NCBI GenBank assembly: GCA_964526665.1
Contig: CAZGJL010000010.1
Span: 1 to 31,797 of the forward strand
Direction: 5' to 3'
DNA length: 31,797 nucleotides
Source: M50B91 sp964526665
GTDB lineage: Bacteria > Patescibacteriota > Gracilibacteria > UBA4473
The position numbers and the translations under genes were made by a program. The first letter of the stretch is position 1. Each line of letters starts with the position of its first letter. The notes under the pieces were generated by a model. That model searched no databases. It was not told the origin of the DNA and was given only the letters and a program-made list of their open reading frames with translations. Shown one piece after another: positions 17,102 through 25,214 of this stretch.

Positions 17102-17136
17102 TTGACAGTTTTAGCAATTTATTGCGATTTTGTCAA
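17102..17136. promoter_or_regulatory. Divergent control region with mirrored TTGACA boxes between secA and the 674-aa gene
   Basis: TTGACA occurs on the plus strand at 17102-17107 and on the minus strand at 17131-17136, so the segment is framed by inverted consensus -35 hexamers. Its centre is a hairpin-like GCAAT-TT-ATTGC at 17114-17125. On the minus strand TTGACA is followed after 17 nt by TAAAAC, giving a 5' leader of about 16 nt to the 674-aa gene. On the plus strand the matching -10 is poor (GATTTT). A separate TATACT at 17167-17172, 28 nt before the secA ATG, may serve secA. The symmetry could mark an operator shared by the two genes. Confidence 0.5.
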
Positions 17137-17200
17137 TAAATAAACCTTCTTGCAACTTTCACACTATATACTAAAATTCCAGGCGAAATATTACAACACT

Positions 17201-19855
17201 ATGGATTTACAAAAATTGTTTGAGAAATTTTTCGGAAGTCATAATGAGCGCGTTATAAAACAATGTCTCTCAAAGGTTCCTGCGATAAATGCTTTAGAAG
17301 AAGAATTCCAAACTCTCACTGATACAGAATTAAAAGAAAAATTTTCAAATTGGAAAACGATTCTTACTGGAGAACCGGAAAGAGTTGATGAATTTCTTCC
17401 TGAAGTTTTTGCTGGGGTAAAAAATGCCGCACGACGATTGTTCGGAAAGTCTTTTGAAGTGCGTGAAAAAGACGAGGAATGGGGTATGATCCCCTACGAT
17501 GTTCAGTTGGTTGGAGGAATGATTCTTCATCAAGGAAATGTTGCAGAAATGAAAACGGGGGAAGGAAAAACACTTGTGTGTACTCTTCCTGTTATCTTGA
17601 ATGCCCTTACTGGGAAAGGAGTGCATGTCATCACTGTAAATGATTACCTTGCCCAACGTGACGCCGAATGGATGGCTCCCCTGTATGAATTTTGTGAACT
17701 TACTGTAAACGTAATCGTACACGGAAAAACTCCTGAAGAACGACAGATAGCCTATAGTTCTGATATTACTTATGGAACAAATAATGAGTTTGGGTTTGAT
17801 TACCTGCGAGACAATATGGCACAACGAACTGAAGATTTGGTTCAAAAAGAGTTACATTTTGCTATCGTCGATGAGGTGGATTCCATTCTCATTGATGAAG
17901 CACGAACACCGCTTATAATCTCTGCTCCAGCTGAAGAAAGTACTGAAAAATATACGCGTTATGCACAACTTGTTCCCGGACTTCAAATAGATACCGATTT
18001 TGATATTGATGAAAAAATGAAGGTTGTGTCCCTTACTCCACAGGGAATTACCAAATTAGAAAAAACACTCAATATATCGAATATTTATACTGATGCAGGA
18101 TTTGATGAAGTACATCATATTGAAAATGCATTGAAAGCACGGGCTATTTTTGAAAAAGATCGTGATTATGTCGTAAATGATGGTCAAGTAATTATTGTTG
18201 ATGAATTCACGGGACGTCTTATGCCTGGACGCCGGTACTCTGATGGCTTACATCAAGCACTCGAAGCAAAAGAAAAAGTAGATATTCAACGTGAATCAAA
18301 AACGCTTGCTACTATAACTTTTCAAAACTATTTCCGTCTCTACGACAAATTATCAGGAATGACCGGAACTGCTGAAACAGAAGCTGAAGAATTCGCAAAA
18401 ATATATGCACTCGATACACTTGTTATACCGACCAATCGTCCTCTTCGACGAAAAGATTTCTCCGACAAAATATTCAAAAATGAACGCGGAAAATATACCG
18501 CGCTTGTAAATGAAGTAGCTCGATTAAATGAAACTGGACAACCAGTCCTCGTTGGAACAATTTCAATTGAAAAATCTGAAGCACTTTCTATTGCGCTCAA
18601 AAATAAGGGAGTTCCTCACGAAGTATTGAATGCCAAACAACATGAGAGAGAAGCTGAAATCGTGTCGCTTGCTGGACAAAAAGGAGCCGTCACCATTGCC
18701 ACTAATATGGCTGGACGAGGAACGGATATTAAATTAGGAGAAGGAGTTATTGATCTTGGTGGGCTTGCTATTCTTGGAACTGAACGACACGAATCACGAC
18801 GAATTGATAATCAGCTTCGTGGACGTTCTGGACGTCAAGGAGATGCTGGGTTCACTCAATTCTTCGTTTCAATGACTGATGAATTAATGCGTAGATTTGG
18901 AGGAGAACGTATGGCTGGAATGATGGAAAAACTCGGAATTGAAGAATCTGAAGCTATTGAAAATAAAATGATTTCTAAATCAGTAGAGAATGCACAGAAA
19001 AAAATTGAATCCTTTCACTTCGATGCTCGTAAACATGTGGTGCAGTACGATGATGTAATGAATGTTCATCGAGAAAAAATGTATGCTCGACGAAAAAGCG
19101 TATTACAAACAGAAAACATTGATGAAGAAATTTCTAGCACGGCACAAAACTTAATTATTTCATTATGTGAAAGCTATTGTCCTCGTCCACAACGCGATAG
19201 TAACTGGGATGACGGTGAATTAGTAAAAACACTCAATAGTATCTGGGTTAGTGCAGAAATGCCTATAAAACTCTCTGATACTGAGAACTTTGATGATCGA
19301 ATAGAGTTGGCAAATTGGTTGACGGCACAGCTTATGGAACGTTGGGAACAAAAACTCACAACGTACCCCTCCGAACAACGTGATGAAGTCATTAAATACG
19401 TAATGCTTCGTGCAGTTGATGATCTCTGGCTTGCACATATAAATGACATGACTTCACTTCGTGACCGTGTATCTCTCTCTGGATATGCACAACGTGATCC
19501 TGTTATGGAATACAAACGCGAAGCCTATATCATGTTTGAACAATTATTATTAAATGTCCGACGAACGGCTATTAATAATTTATTCCGTGTACAGTTTGAT
19601 AAGCCAATGGAACTCAAAACTGCTGATTATTCCAATGCACAGACGAATGCTGAAGAAATAGAACAAGGACTCGACACGGGAGAATATGGAGCTATCGGAC
19701 AACGCCCACAAAAATTTGAATCTCTACATACGGGAGGAGGCCATTCTGTTGTTGCTGAAAAACTCGGACAAAAATACGAAGGAATCGGAAGAAACGATCC
19801 GTGTCCATGTGGAAGTGAAAAGAAATTCAAAAAATGTCACGGAAAGAATCTTTAA
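17201..19855 (+). CDS. secA: Preprotein translocase ATPase SecA
   Basis: SecA drives Sec-dependent export through SecYEG at the inner membrane. I start it at the ATG at 17201 (MDLQKLFEKFFGSHNE), because the longer frame from 17150 adds 17 residues unlike SecA and overlaps the TATACT box. The product has 884 aa. Visible parts: Walker A MKTGEGKTLV near residues 117-126, Walker B DEVDSILIDEARTPL near 224-238, GFDYLRDNM, TNMAGRGTDIKLGEG, and QLRGRSGRQGD of the second nucleotide-binding fold. The C-terminal zinc-binding SEC-C motif RNDPCPCGSEKKFKKCHG is intact. The gene converges on the lipoprotein gene with a single base between the stop codons and no visible terminator, so the transcripts probably overlap. 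The window holds at least five genes with signal peptides that would use it. Confidence 0.97.
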   Translation: MDLQKLFEKFFGSHNERVIKQCLSKVPAINALEEEFQTLTDTELKEKFSNWKTILTGEPERVDEFLPEVFAGVKNAARRLFGKSFEVREKDEEWGMIPYDVQLVGGMILHQGNVAEMKTGEGKTLVCTLPVILNALTGKGVHVITVNDYLAQRDAEWMAPLYEFCELTVNVIVHGKTPEERQIAYSSDITYGTNNEFGFDYLRDNMAQRTEDLVQKELHFAIVDEVDSILIDEARTPLIISAPAEESTEKYTRYAQLVPGLQIDTDFDIDEKMKVVSLTPQGITKLEKTLNISNIYTDAGFDEVHHIENALKARAIFEKDRDYVVNDGQVIIVDEFTGRLMPGRRYSDGLHQALEAKEKVDIQRESKTLATITFQNYFRLYDKLSGMTGTAETEAEEFAKIYALDTLVIPTNRPLRRKDFSDKIFKNERGKYTALVNEVARLNETGQPVLVGTISIEKSEALSIALKNKGVPHEVLNAKQHEREAEIVSLAGQKGAVTIATNMAGRGTDIKLGEGVIDLGGLAILGTERHESRRIDNQLRGRSGRQGDAGFTQFFVSMTDELMRRFGGERMAGMMEKLGIEESEAIENKMISKSVENAQKKIESFHFDARKHVVQYDDVMNVHREKMYARRKSVLQTENIDEEISSTAQNLIISLCESYCPRPQRDSNWDDGELVKTLNSIWVSAEMPIKLSDTENFDDRIELANWLTAQLMERWEQKLTTYPSEQRDEVIKYVMLRAVDDLWLAHINDMTSLRDRVSLSGYAQRDPVMEYKREAYIMFEQLLLNVRRTAINNLFRVQFDKPMELKTADYSNAQTNAEEIEQGLDTGEYGAIGQRPQKFESLHTGGGHSVVAEKLGQKYEGIGRNDPCPCGSEKKFKKCHGKNL

Positions 19856-19856
19856 T

Positions 19857-20597
19857 TTAATAACACGGAACAACTGTTTTCTGTTTCATACAGACATTAA
19901 ATAAAAGGCCCATTATTTCCCTTTGTAATACCTCAATAGCCTGAAGTCTCTCTAATGCGAATCCATATTGATCTACATTTCGAGATAAATTTATACCAGC
20001 AATAATAGTTTTTCCCTGTGATTGTCTTGAAACAAAAAAATCATTCTCATGTCTATTTTCATGCTCTTTTAAATTCTTTTTTGAAAGGGTTCCAAACTGT
20101 TGCAAAACCCCCTGACTATTAACCAATACAAACTTTTCTTCTTTTTCATATTCGTATTCCCCCTCTTTGTTTTTTTCTTCTATATGCATTCCTCGCAGAA
20201 AAATACCCTTCTCCATAACAGGTTCTCCTTCTTTTATAATACGAAAAAAATTAGTTGCATAATCATCTCCATCCTTTTGTACCATTTCTGCTGTAACAAC
20301 CTTAACAAGAAGAAAAAAATTATTTTCATTTTGTAAGGCCTCTGCTTTTGAAAGAATAGTATATTCTTTTGTTGGTTCTATACGAATAAAATTTGATTTC
20401 TTGTTTTCAAAGTTTTCTACCCAATCTGTAAATGTGCTCTTCGCCTCCTCTTGTAAGACGTTTGAAGAAAAAAACCAATTGATTTCTGTAGTATGATCTT
20501 CCCAGACATCAGAAAATAAATTTGTTTGCAAATCATCTTTCCATGAACATCCTGTTATCATGATTACTCCAATGCAAACGGTTATAAATCGTTTCAT
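19857..20597 (-). CDS. Predicted lipoprotein of unknown function (246 aa)
   Basis: The N-terminus MKRFITVCIGVIMITGCSWK is a lipoprotein signal peptide with lipobox ITGC, so the mature protein would carry lipid on Cys17. The body is hydrophilic and rich in Glu, Asn and Phe, with no motif I know. Two Cys near the C-terminus (NVCMKQKTVVPCY) could form a disulfide. The start codon overlaps the stop of the previous gene by one base (TAATG), so translation is coupled. It is the last gene of a four-gene run headed by a glycosyltransferase. Its stop codon lies one base from that of secA on the other strand. Confidence 0.8.
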   Translation of the reverse strand: MKRFITVCIGVIMITGCSWKDDLQTNLFSDVWEDHTTEINWFFSSNVLQEEAKSTFTDWVENFENKKSNFIRIEPTKEYTILSKAEALQNENNFFLLVKVVTAEMVQKDGDDYATNFFRIIKEGEPVMEKGIFLRGMHIEEKNKEGEYEYEKEEKFVLVNSQGVLQQFGTLSKKNLKEHENRHENDFFVSRQSQGKTIIAGINLSRNVDQYGFALERLQAIEVLQREIMGLLFNVCMKQKTVVPCY

Positions 20598-21802
20598 TAG
20601 TAAGTAGGATGAGTAACAAATTCTTCATTTACTTGTTTCCACAAATTCAAAATATCAATCCATACGTCAAGTGTGGTATTGAATTTTTGTAAAGGAATGA
20701 ATTCCTCCAATCCTGCATCTGTATCACGTGTCTCTGCCAGTTCCCGTAATAAGCTATCTACTTTCTCCATAAGGTCTCTATTATTATCATCTACCCGTGT
20801 TATAAATGTTTCGTGTAATGAATCTGAAATACGATTTGATAGATGATTAAAAGACTCTCTTAACTCTGAAGTAGATTGCTGACGGAAAAATAAAGGAAAA
20901 ATCCCATCAAATTCTTTCATTGGTACTTCTCCCCGTACAGTTATTTGTGCTGGAACATCTGGTGATACTGCTGGTGCTGTCGCTCCATCGACATGCATTC
21001 CTATTCCATTTGGAACATAAGATCCCGTAAATGGAGCATCAAATGTTTGTGTTGTCATTTTTCCAGAAATTAAAGAATAAGCATTTAGTTTTTCTTCAAA
21101 CATACGTGCCAATCCTTCATATCCACCGGTGATTGATATTTCATTATCTGAATAATTGCGAAAAGGATCATAGTCAAATACTTCCTGTTGTTGATTGAAC
21201 CACAGTTCGGCTGCTGGTTCCGCCGGCCATGGAGTAGAGATTTTATCTTTACTCTCTTTAAAAGCTAAAAAATTAGGATATTCCGCCAACTCTCCAAAAA
21301 GAATATCATCTATTTCATTCCAACGAAAAACTAAATCTATGGGTGAAGTTCGTTCTTTTGGTACTGGTTTTTTGTTTTCAGGGTTTGCTCCTCCATCTCC
21401 ATCATTCCAAATATAAGAAAGTGCGACTTGGCGTTGCAAATCATGTTCCTCTTGCCACAATTGTTTTTCAAAAGAATACTTAACCGCAAACGCATTACTT
21501 AGCTCTTCCGTTTGTTTTAAGGATTTTGAATGTGCATTCACAAAACTTGATACATCTGATCCTGCCAACTCTTCACAATCTTCAAGTGAAAAAATTAATT
21601 TTCCTTCATCCGAAAAATTTGGCCATTCCAAAACTCGTTCACAGATAGCTGTTACATCCAACTCTTGTGTATCAATATAAATTTCATCAAACATTCCTTC
21701 AAAATCATTCCAATAAGAAAAATGATCCACCCCCGGAATAGGTGCGCCAAAAACCGTTGTCGATAGAAAGACGCATCCCATAATCAAAAGTATTTTTTTC
21801 AT
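20597..21802 (-). CDS. Sec-exported protein of unknown function (401 aa)
   Basis: A signal peptide (MKKILLIMGCVFLSTTVFGA) is followed by a soluble, acidic, mostly helical protein with a Pro/Lys-rich linker (ENKKPVPKERTSP) near residues 142-154. Two Cys remain after processing (in TAICERV and LEDCEEL), suggesting one disulfide. I do not recognise a domain. Its start overlaps the stop of the upstream exported protein by one base, and its stop overlaps the start of the lipoprotein by one base, so the three are made together. The N-terminal MKKILL is shared with the upstream gene, but signal peptides converge easily and I see no clear homology beyond it. Confidence 0.8.
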   Translation of the reverse strand: MKKILLIMGCVFLSTTVFGAPIPGVDHFSYWNDFEGMFDEIYIDTQELDVTAICERVLEWPNFSDEGKLIFSLEDCEELAGSDVSSFVNAHSKSLKQTEELSNAFAVKYSFEKQLWQEEHDLQRQVALSYIWNDGDGGANPENKKPVPKERTSPIDLVFRWNEIDDILFGELAEYPNFLAFKESKDKISTPWPAEPAAELWFNQQQEVFDYDPFRNYSDNEISITGGYEGLARMFEEKLNAYSLISGKMTTQTFDAPFTGSYVPNGIGMHVDGATAPAVSPDVPAQITVRGEVPMKEFDGIFPLFFRQQSTSELRESFNHLSNRISDSLHETFITRVDDNNRDLMEKVDSLLRELAETRDTDAGLEEFIPLQKFNTTLDVWIDILNLWKQVNEEFVTHPTY

Positions 21803-22614
21803 TATTTGGGGGGAATAGAAGCGTTCAAAAACTTATCAACAAAGGTTCCTAATGCAAAACGCATCCCCGCCCATTGGTTACTTATCTTTTCTAATTGAAC
21901 TTTTATTGCCACTAACCAGGAATCCTGAGTTACGGCACTTTCTAACTCCTGATACCAATTAAGTGTTGCAAATATTGTTCTCTCTACACGTGCACGTTCC
22001 TCTTCTATTCTATTTTTTTCGCTACGAAAACTATCTGCCCCTTCATTAGAGGTCTTTGCTGATGTAGAACTATCAAGAAAGGACTTTTCGTCTTGTTGTT
22101 TCGCATACAAAAACATGTCATATCCACACCATTCTTGCAAAACTGTCTCTGCTACTCTGCAAGCAGAATATGATCGTGAAATTTCTGATGTCTCACTCTT
22201 TTCACATTTTGATTCAAATCCATTTGTCACCTGATTTGTCTGTATTAGTTCAAGACGAAGAGACTCACAATCCTCTCCTAATACAAATGTTTTTATAGGA
22301 AGTGGCACACCTTTACCAAACGCCTTCTCGGCAATTAGCTTTTGTTTTTCTGTTAGTTCTTTAAGAGCACTATCAAATATACATCCAAGTGTTTTATGGA
22401 ACTCGTACGCCTTTCCGCCTTCCTCTTCCAACCACTTTTTATTATCTGCATCCCGTGTCCCCATAGTATCCTCTATCAAATACTCTATAGAGCTATGACA
22501 ATAATCTTTTATAATATCTGACAAATTATCTCGTACTTTTTCTGGCAACTCTGCATAAACCGGAGTAATTGCTCCGATGAGAGAAAACCCGAGTACCAAT
22601 AGTATTTTTTTCAC
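21802..22614 (-). CDS. Sec-exported cysteine-rich protein of unknown function (270 aa)
   Basis: It starts with GTG at 22614, overlapping the glycosyltransferase stop by 4 nt (GTGA). The signal peptide MKKILLVLGFSLIGAITPVYA is followed by a mature helical protein with six Cys (in DYCHSS, LGCIF, EDCESL, SKCEKS, SACRVA and EWCGYD), enough for three disulfides. No known domain was recognised. A charged helix (RIEEERARVERTIF) lies near residues 205-220. With its two downstream partners it forms a set of exported products coupled to one glycosyltransferase, which may mean that they are glycosylated or form a surface complex; that is inference. Confidence 0.8.
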   Translation of the reverse strand: MKKILLVLGFSLIGAITPVYAELPEKVRDNLSDIIKDYCHSSIEYLIEDTMGTRDADNKKWLEEEGGKAYEFHKTLGCIFDSALKELTEKQKLIAEKAFGKGVPLPIKTFVLGEDCESLRLELIQTNQVTNGFESKCEKSETSEISRSYSACRVAETVLQEWCGYDMFLYAKQQDEKSFLDSSTSAKTSNEGADSFRSEKNRIEEERARVERTIFATLNWYQELESAVTQDSWLVAIKVQLEKISNQWAGMRFALGTFVDKFLNASIPPK

Positions 22615-23732
22615 TTTTTTTTCAAGTGTACAGCCTCTAGTAAAATTTTCAATGTCTCCTCTGCTGTTTTATCCCAACTAAATTCTTTTATTCTTTTAAA
22701 CCCCTTTTCTATGAGTTCTTTTCTCCGACTGTCATTCTTTAAGACAAAAGAAATTTTCTCTGCCATTTCTTTTACATTTTCTGGATCAAAGTATTCCGTT
22801 GCCTCTCCACACACTTCAGGAATAGCTGAAGAATTCGAAGCAATAACCGGTGTTCCGGCGGCCATTGATTCTAGTGGTGGTAATCCAAATCCTTCATATA
22901 AAGAAGGAAACACATACGCCGTTGCTGCAGAATAAAGCTTTCGTAAATCTGAAAATTTCACCAATCCTACAAATCGTACTGATTCCGATAAGCCAAGAGT
23001 GCGAACCGTCTCCAAAACCTCTGGATAATGTGGATCTCGTTTTCCCGTAATTACTAACTGTACGTCCGGATGCGATTTCTTAACGATATCAAAGGCTTGC
23101 AACAAACGCACCAGATTCTTATGTTCACGCCATACTCCTGTATAAAGGAGGAATTCCTTAGGCAACTGAAACTTTGCTTTTACTTCTCCATGTTCTGCCT
23201 CTGTACATTGATAAAAGTCTGTAGACAACCCATTCCACACTGGAATAACTTTTTTAGGAGAAACATGAAATAATTTTATCACATCATTACGTGTGTTTTT
23301 CGAAACCGTAATAACTGTTCTTGCAATACGAACCGCCATTGTAATGACAAGCTTATATGCCAGTTTTCTCCACCATTGCCCCATTTTTTTCCCAGGATAA
23401 AAAGACAAAGTCGTATCATGAATTGTTACAACACATGGTTTGAAATAAAAGAGCGGTCTATTGAAATGTGTGAACCATATCAAGTCACATTTTTCTTTAT
23501 GCAATAATAATAAAAATTTCGTTTGCTCTGCCAAAGAATAGTGGGGAGCATTTACACATACTTTTTTTACATTTCGAAGAAAATCAAATTGAGAAAACTC
23601 TGGTTCATTCAAAAACAAAACCCACTCTATGTCTGGCTTTAATGCGAAAAATCGTTTTGTTAGCTCAAAATTATACCGTCCAATACCAGTAAATGCGTCC
23701 GAAAACATTCGCGCATCGATTCCAATTTTCAT
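22611..23732 (-). CDS. GT4-type glycosyltransferase (GT-B fold)
   Basis: The product resembles the WbdA/MtfB-like GT4 glycosyltransferases that add sugars to surface glycans from nucleotide-sugar donors. The N-terminus MKIGIDARMFSDAFTGIGRY carries the acceptor-side glycine motif. The C-terminal donor-binding half has FLLYTGVWREHKNLVRLLQA, then VFPSLYEGFGLPPLESMAAG, whose E-x7-E pair is typical of retaining GT4 enzymes. The length (373 aa) is normal. I prefer the ATG at 23732; a GTG at 23741 would add MKK. It heads a run of four genes joined by 4-, 1- and 1-nt overlaps, the other three encoding exported proteins. Its substrate cannot be inferred. It diverges from tRNA-His across about 70 bp. 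Confidence 0.9.
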   Translation of the reverse strand: MKIGIDARMFSDAFTGIGRYNFELTKRFFALKPDIEWVLFLNEPEFSQFDFLRNVKKVCVNAPHYSLAEQTKFLLLLHKEKCDLIWFTHFNRPLFYFKPCVVTIHDTTLSFYPGKKMGQWWRKLAYKLVITMAVRIARTVITVSKNTRNDVIKLFHVSPKKVIPVWNGLSTDFYQCTEAEHGEVKAKFQLPKEFLLYTGVWREHKNLVRLLQAFDIVKKSHPDVQLVITGKRDPHYPEVLETVRTLGLSESVRFVGLVKFSDLRKLYSAATAYVFPSLYEGFGLPPLESMAAGTPVIASNSSAIPEVCGEATEYFDPENVKEMAEKISFVLKNDSRRKELIEKGFKRIKEFSWDKTAEETLKILLEAVHLKKK

Positions 23733-23740
23733 CTTTTTCA

Positions 23741-23754
23741 CGACAAAATTGTCG
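23741..23754. promoter_or_regulatory. Short palindrome upstream of the glycosyltransferase operon
   Basis: CGACAAAATTGTCG has 6-bp complementary arms (CGACAA / TTGTCG) around AA. It lies 8 nt before the ATG of the glycosyltransferase gene and overlaps the alternative GTG start. It could be an operator or a 5'-leader hairpin hiding the start; it is too short to say more. Confidence 0.35.
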
Positions 23755-23762
23755 CATAAAAT

Positions 23763-23790
23763 TTGATTTTTTCCAGAAAAAAAGTACTTT
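23763..23790 (+). promoter_or_regulatory. Probable promoter of tRNA-His
   Basis: TTGATT (23763-23768) and TACTTT (23785-23790) are separated by 16 nt. The -10 ends 11 nt before the first tRNA base, as expected for a short tRNA leader. The -10 match is weak. Confidence 0.5.
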
Positions 23791-23801
23791 ATTTCCGCTA
23801 C

Positions 23802-23877
23802 GGCGGATGTAGCTCAGTGGTAGAGCAGTGGATTGTGGTTCCGCTGGCCGTGGGTTCGAGCCCCATCATCCGCCCCA
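23802..23877 (+). tRNA. tRNA-His (anticodon GTG), CCA encoded
   Basis: All arms fold: acceptor GCGGATG/CATCCGC with the extra 5' G (position -1) opposite the C discriminator that marks tRNA-His; D stem GCTC/GAGC; anticodon stem GTGGA/TCCGC with loop TTGTGGT (anticodon GTG); and T stem GTGGG/CCCAT around TTCGAGC. The 3' CCA is encoded. A terminator follows 15 nt later. A damaged copy of its 3' half lies at 23951-24001. Confidence 0.95.
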
Positions 23878-23892
23878 CGATAAAATTGAGAG

Positions 23893-23916
23893 ATACTCCC
23901 TTGTGGAGTATTTTTT
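23893..23916 (+). terminator. Intrinsic terminator of tRNA-His
   Basis: A 7-bp stem ATACTCC/GGAGTAT with a 5-nt loop is followed by six T. It starts 15 nt after the tRNA CCA end. Confidence 0.8.
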
Positions 23917-23950
23917 AATTTTAATTGCGTAACAATATAAGGGTTGAACC

Positions 23951-24001
23951 CCGTGGGTTCGAATGCGAGTGAAATGAGCATCACGAAGTGCCCCATCATC
24001 C
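23951..24001 (+). repeat. Split duplicate of the tRNA-His 3' end carrying a 27-nt insertion
   Basis: CCGTGGGTTCGA (23951-23962) and GCCCCATCATCC (23990-24001) are identical to adjacent blocks of the T arm and acceptor strand of tRNA-His. In the tRNA these blocks are contiguous; here 27 nt (23963-23989) separate them. The inserted segment is built of short related pieces (GCGAGTGAAATGAGC, CACGAAGTG). A duplicated tRNA 3' end is the usual mark of site-specific integration, but no integrase or element remains between the two copies, so this is at best a scar. It ends 3 bp before the stop codon of the pyruvyl transferase gene. Confidence 0.75.
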
Positions 24002-24004
24002 CAA

Positions 24005-24889
24005 TCACTCCTGCCTCTCCAGCCAATTCTTCACTTTCTCTGCATAAGGATCTCCCAGCGTTCGTATCTCAGAACACCCACACGCCTTCGCCATGATGAG
24101 AAAATGCAATCGTTGACCAATGACGACCTTTGCCGACCCAAAGACTTCTAAAGCCTCTCTCACGGTATCTGGAAAAAAAACTTTTCCTGGAAAGTCTTCC
24201 GGAACCCATCGCGCATCATTTGGCTCCATTGCAATGAATATGTCAGCTTTGGGCCATTCTCCTGTAAATTTTGCTCGAGCATTTACCAAAACGAATTCCT
24301 TTTTTGAAGTCTGTAGTTTGTAGTTTGTAGTTTGAAATTTTCTCTCTTTCTCCAAAGAGATGTCTTTGAGGAAATTTTCCACTGCATCCCCGACTACTTC
24401 TGCCCGAGATCCAAAAGAATATATCACTTCCGCACTTGCTTCATCTCGAACTGTAATAGAATTCATCGCTACAATAACTCTGTTAAGCCAAAATTTCTGC
24501 CAATCATTCTTAGGGACATCGATTCCCTGTGCTTCCATTTCCATACGAGCCTCTGGGAACATTTTTCGTAGTCCGACGATAGTACTTCCCCAAATCCACC
24601 ACGCACGGTCCTTAATCGCCAACAATCCCCCACCCGGAAAGATAATTCTATCAACCGTTCCTTTTCGTTCGCGCAATGTTCCTTCTGGATGAGAAAGAAA
24701 ACGAATCCAACTTCGAAATCCTGTTGGAAATGGAAGTACTGTTTGAAACTTCTTCTCCTGAAATCGCTGACTAAATGAACTATCTGCACTCATCACGATG
24801 GCATCAGGACAGCGTTCGAGAGCCGAAGCGAGAATCATCTCATCTCCCACATTCCGCGCCCCGAAGTTTCCGACCAGAAGGGTTTTCAT
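24005..24889 (-). CDS. Polysaccharide pyruvyl transferase family protein (CsaB-like)
   Basis: The N-terminus KTLLVGNFGARNVGDEMILA carries the GN-x-G-x-x-N-x-GDE motif of the polysaccharide pyruvyl transferase family, whose CsaB members add pyruvate ketals to cell-wall glycans that anchor S-layer proteins. Further family signs are IIFPGGGLLAIKDRAWWIW (residues 83-101), VRDEASAEVIYSFG (147-160) and a C-terminal KVVIGQRLHFLIMAKACG. The length (294 aa) is near normal. Around residues 185-195 the heptamer repeat at 24306-24337 is translated in frame (QTTNYKLQTSKKE) as an extra linker. The start overlaps the stop of the small membrane peptide gene by 4 nt (ATGA). It suggests pyruvylated glycans that could hold surface-layer proteins. 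Confidence 0.85.
   Translation of the reverse strand: MKTLLVGNFGARNVGDEMILASALERCPDAIVMSADSSFSQRFQEKKFQTVLPFPTGFRSWIRFLSHPEGTLRERKGTVDRIIFPGGGLLAIKDRAWWIWGSTIVGLRKMFPEARMEMEAQGIDVPKNDWQKFWLNRVIVAMNSITVRDEASAEVIYSFGSRAEVVGDAVENFLKDISLEKERKFQTTNYKLQTSKKEFVLVNARAKFTGEWPKADIFIAMEPNDARWVPEDFPGKVFFPDTVREALEVFGSAKVVIGQRLHFLIMAKACGCSEIRTLGDPYAEKVKNWLERQE
24306..24337. repeat. TAGTTTG heptamer repeat inside the pyruvyl transferase gene
   Basis: Three perfect 7-bp units of TGTAGTT stand in a row, flanked by GAAGTC and TTTGAAA. Three heptamers make 21 bp, so the reading frame is kept, giving QTTNYKLQT in the protein. The same units form the right arm of the intergenic inverted repeat at 7821-7896. Confidence 0.8.
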
Positions 24890-24978
24890 TTTTCTTTTTT
24901 ATGAGCAGATATTGCTACCGCTGCAGCAATTCCCATCAACACAACTCCAAAAATAATAATCAAACCTATTGAAATCAT
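24886..24978 (-). CDS. Single-helix membrane peptide (30 aa)
   Basis: An ATG at 24978 opens MISIGLIIIFGVVLMGIAAA and onward: one hydrophobic helix ending in a basic HKKEK tail, so the C-terminus should stay inside the cell. Its TGA overlaps the ATG of the pyruvyl transferase gene by 4 nt (ATGA), the classic sign of translational coupling, and a promoter lies upstream. No Shine-Dalgarno is obvious (only AATAAG before the ATG). It could be a membrane anchor or partner for the transferase, or a leader peptide that controls it. Its small size keeps confidence moderate. Confidence 0.6.
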   Translation of the reverse strand: MISIGLIIIFGVVLMGIAAAVAISAHKKEK

Positions 24979-25002
24979 CTTATTACGTTATTTCTTACGA
25001 AG

Positions 25003-25030
25003 AGAATACAAAAGTTTCTGGTTTTTACAA
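25003..25030 (-). promoter_or_regulatory. Promoter of the small peptide / pyruvyl transferase pair
   Basis: On the minus strand TTGTAA (25025-25030) and TATTCT (25003-25008) are 16 nt apart and lie 24 nt before the ATG of the 30-aa peptide. Both boxes are fair but not strong matches. Confidence 0.5.
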
Positions 25031-25214
25031 CTGGCTCTGATTTTTCAGATTAATTGACGTATTTCAAAAATGAATGCAGAATATCCATGACTCCATTCTG
25101 TAGAAAGAAGAAAAGGATATTTTTCTTTTATCGTTTTTCTCGATGCACGAGTCTGCAGCTCTTTGAAATTACGCTACATTTTGAGAATATATTGTCTGTA
25201 ATTATGGGAGGTTT

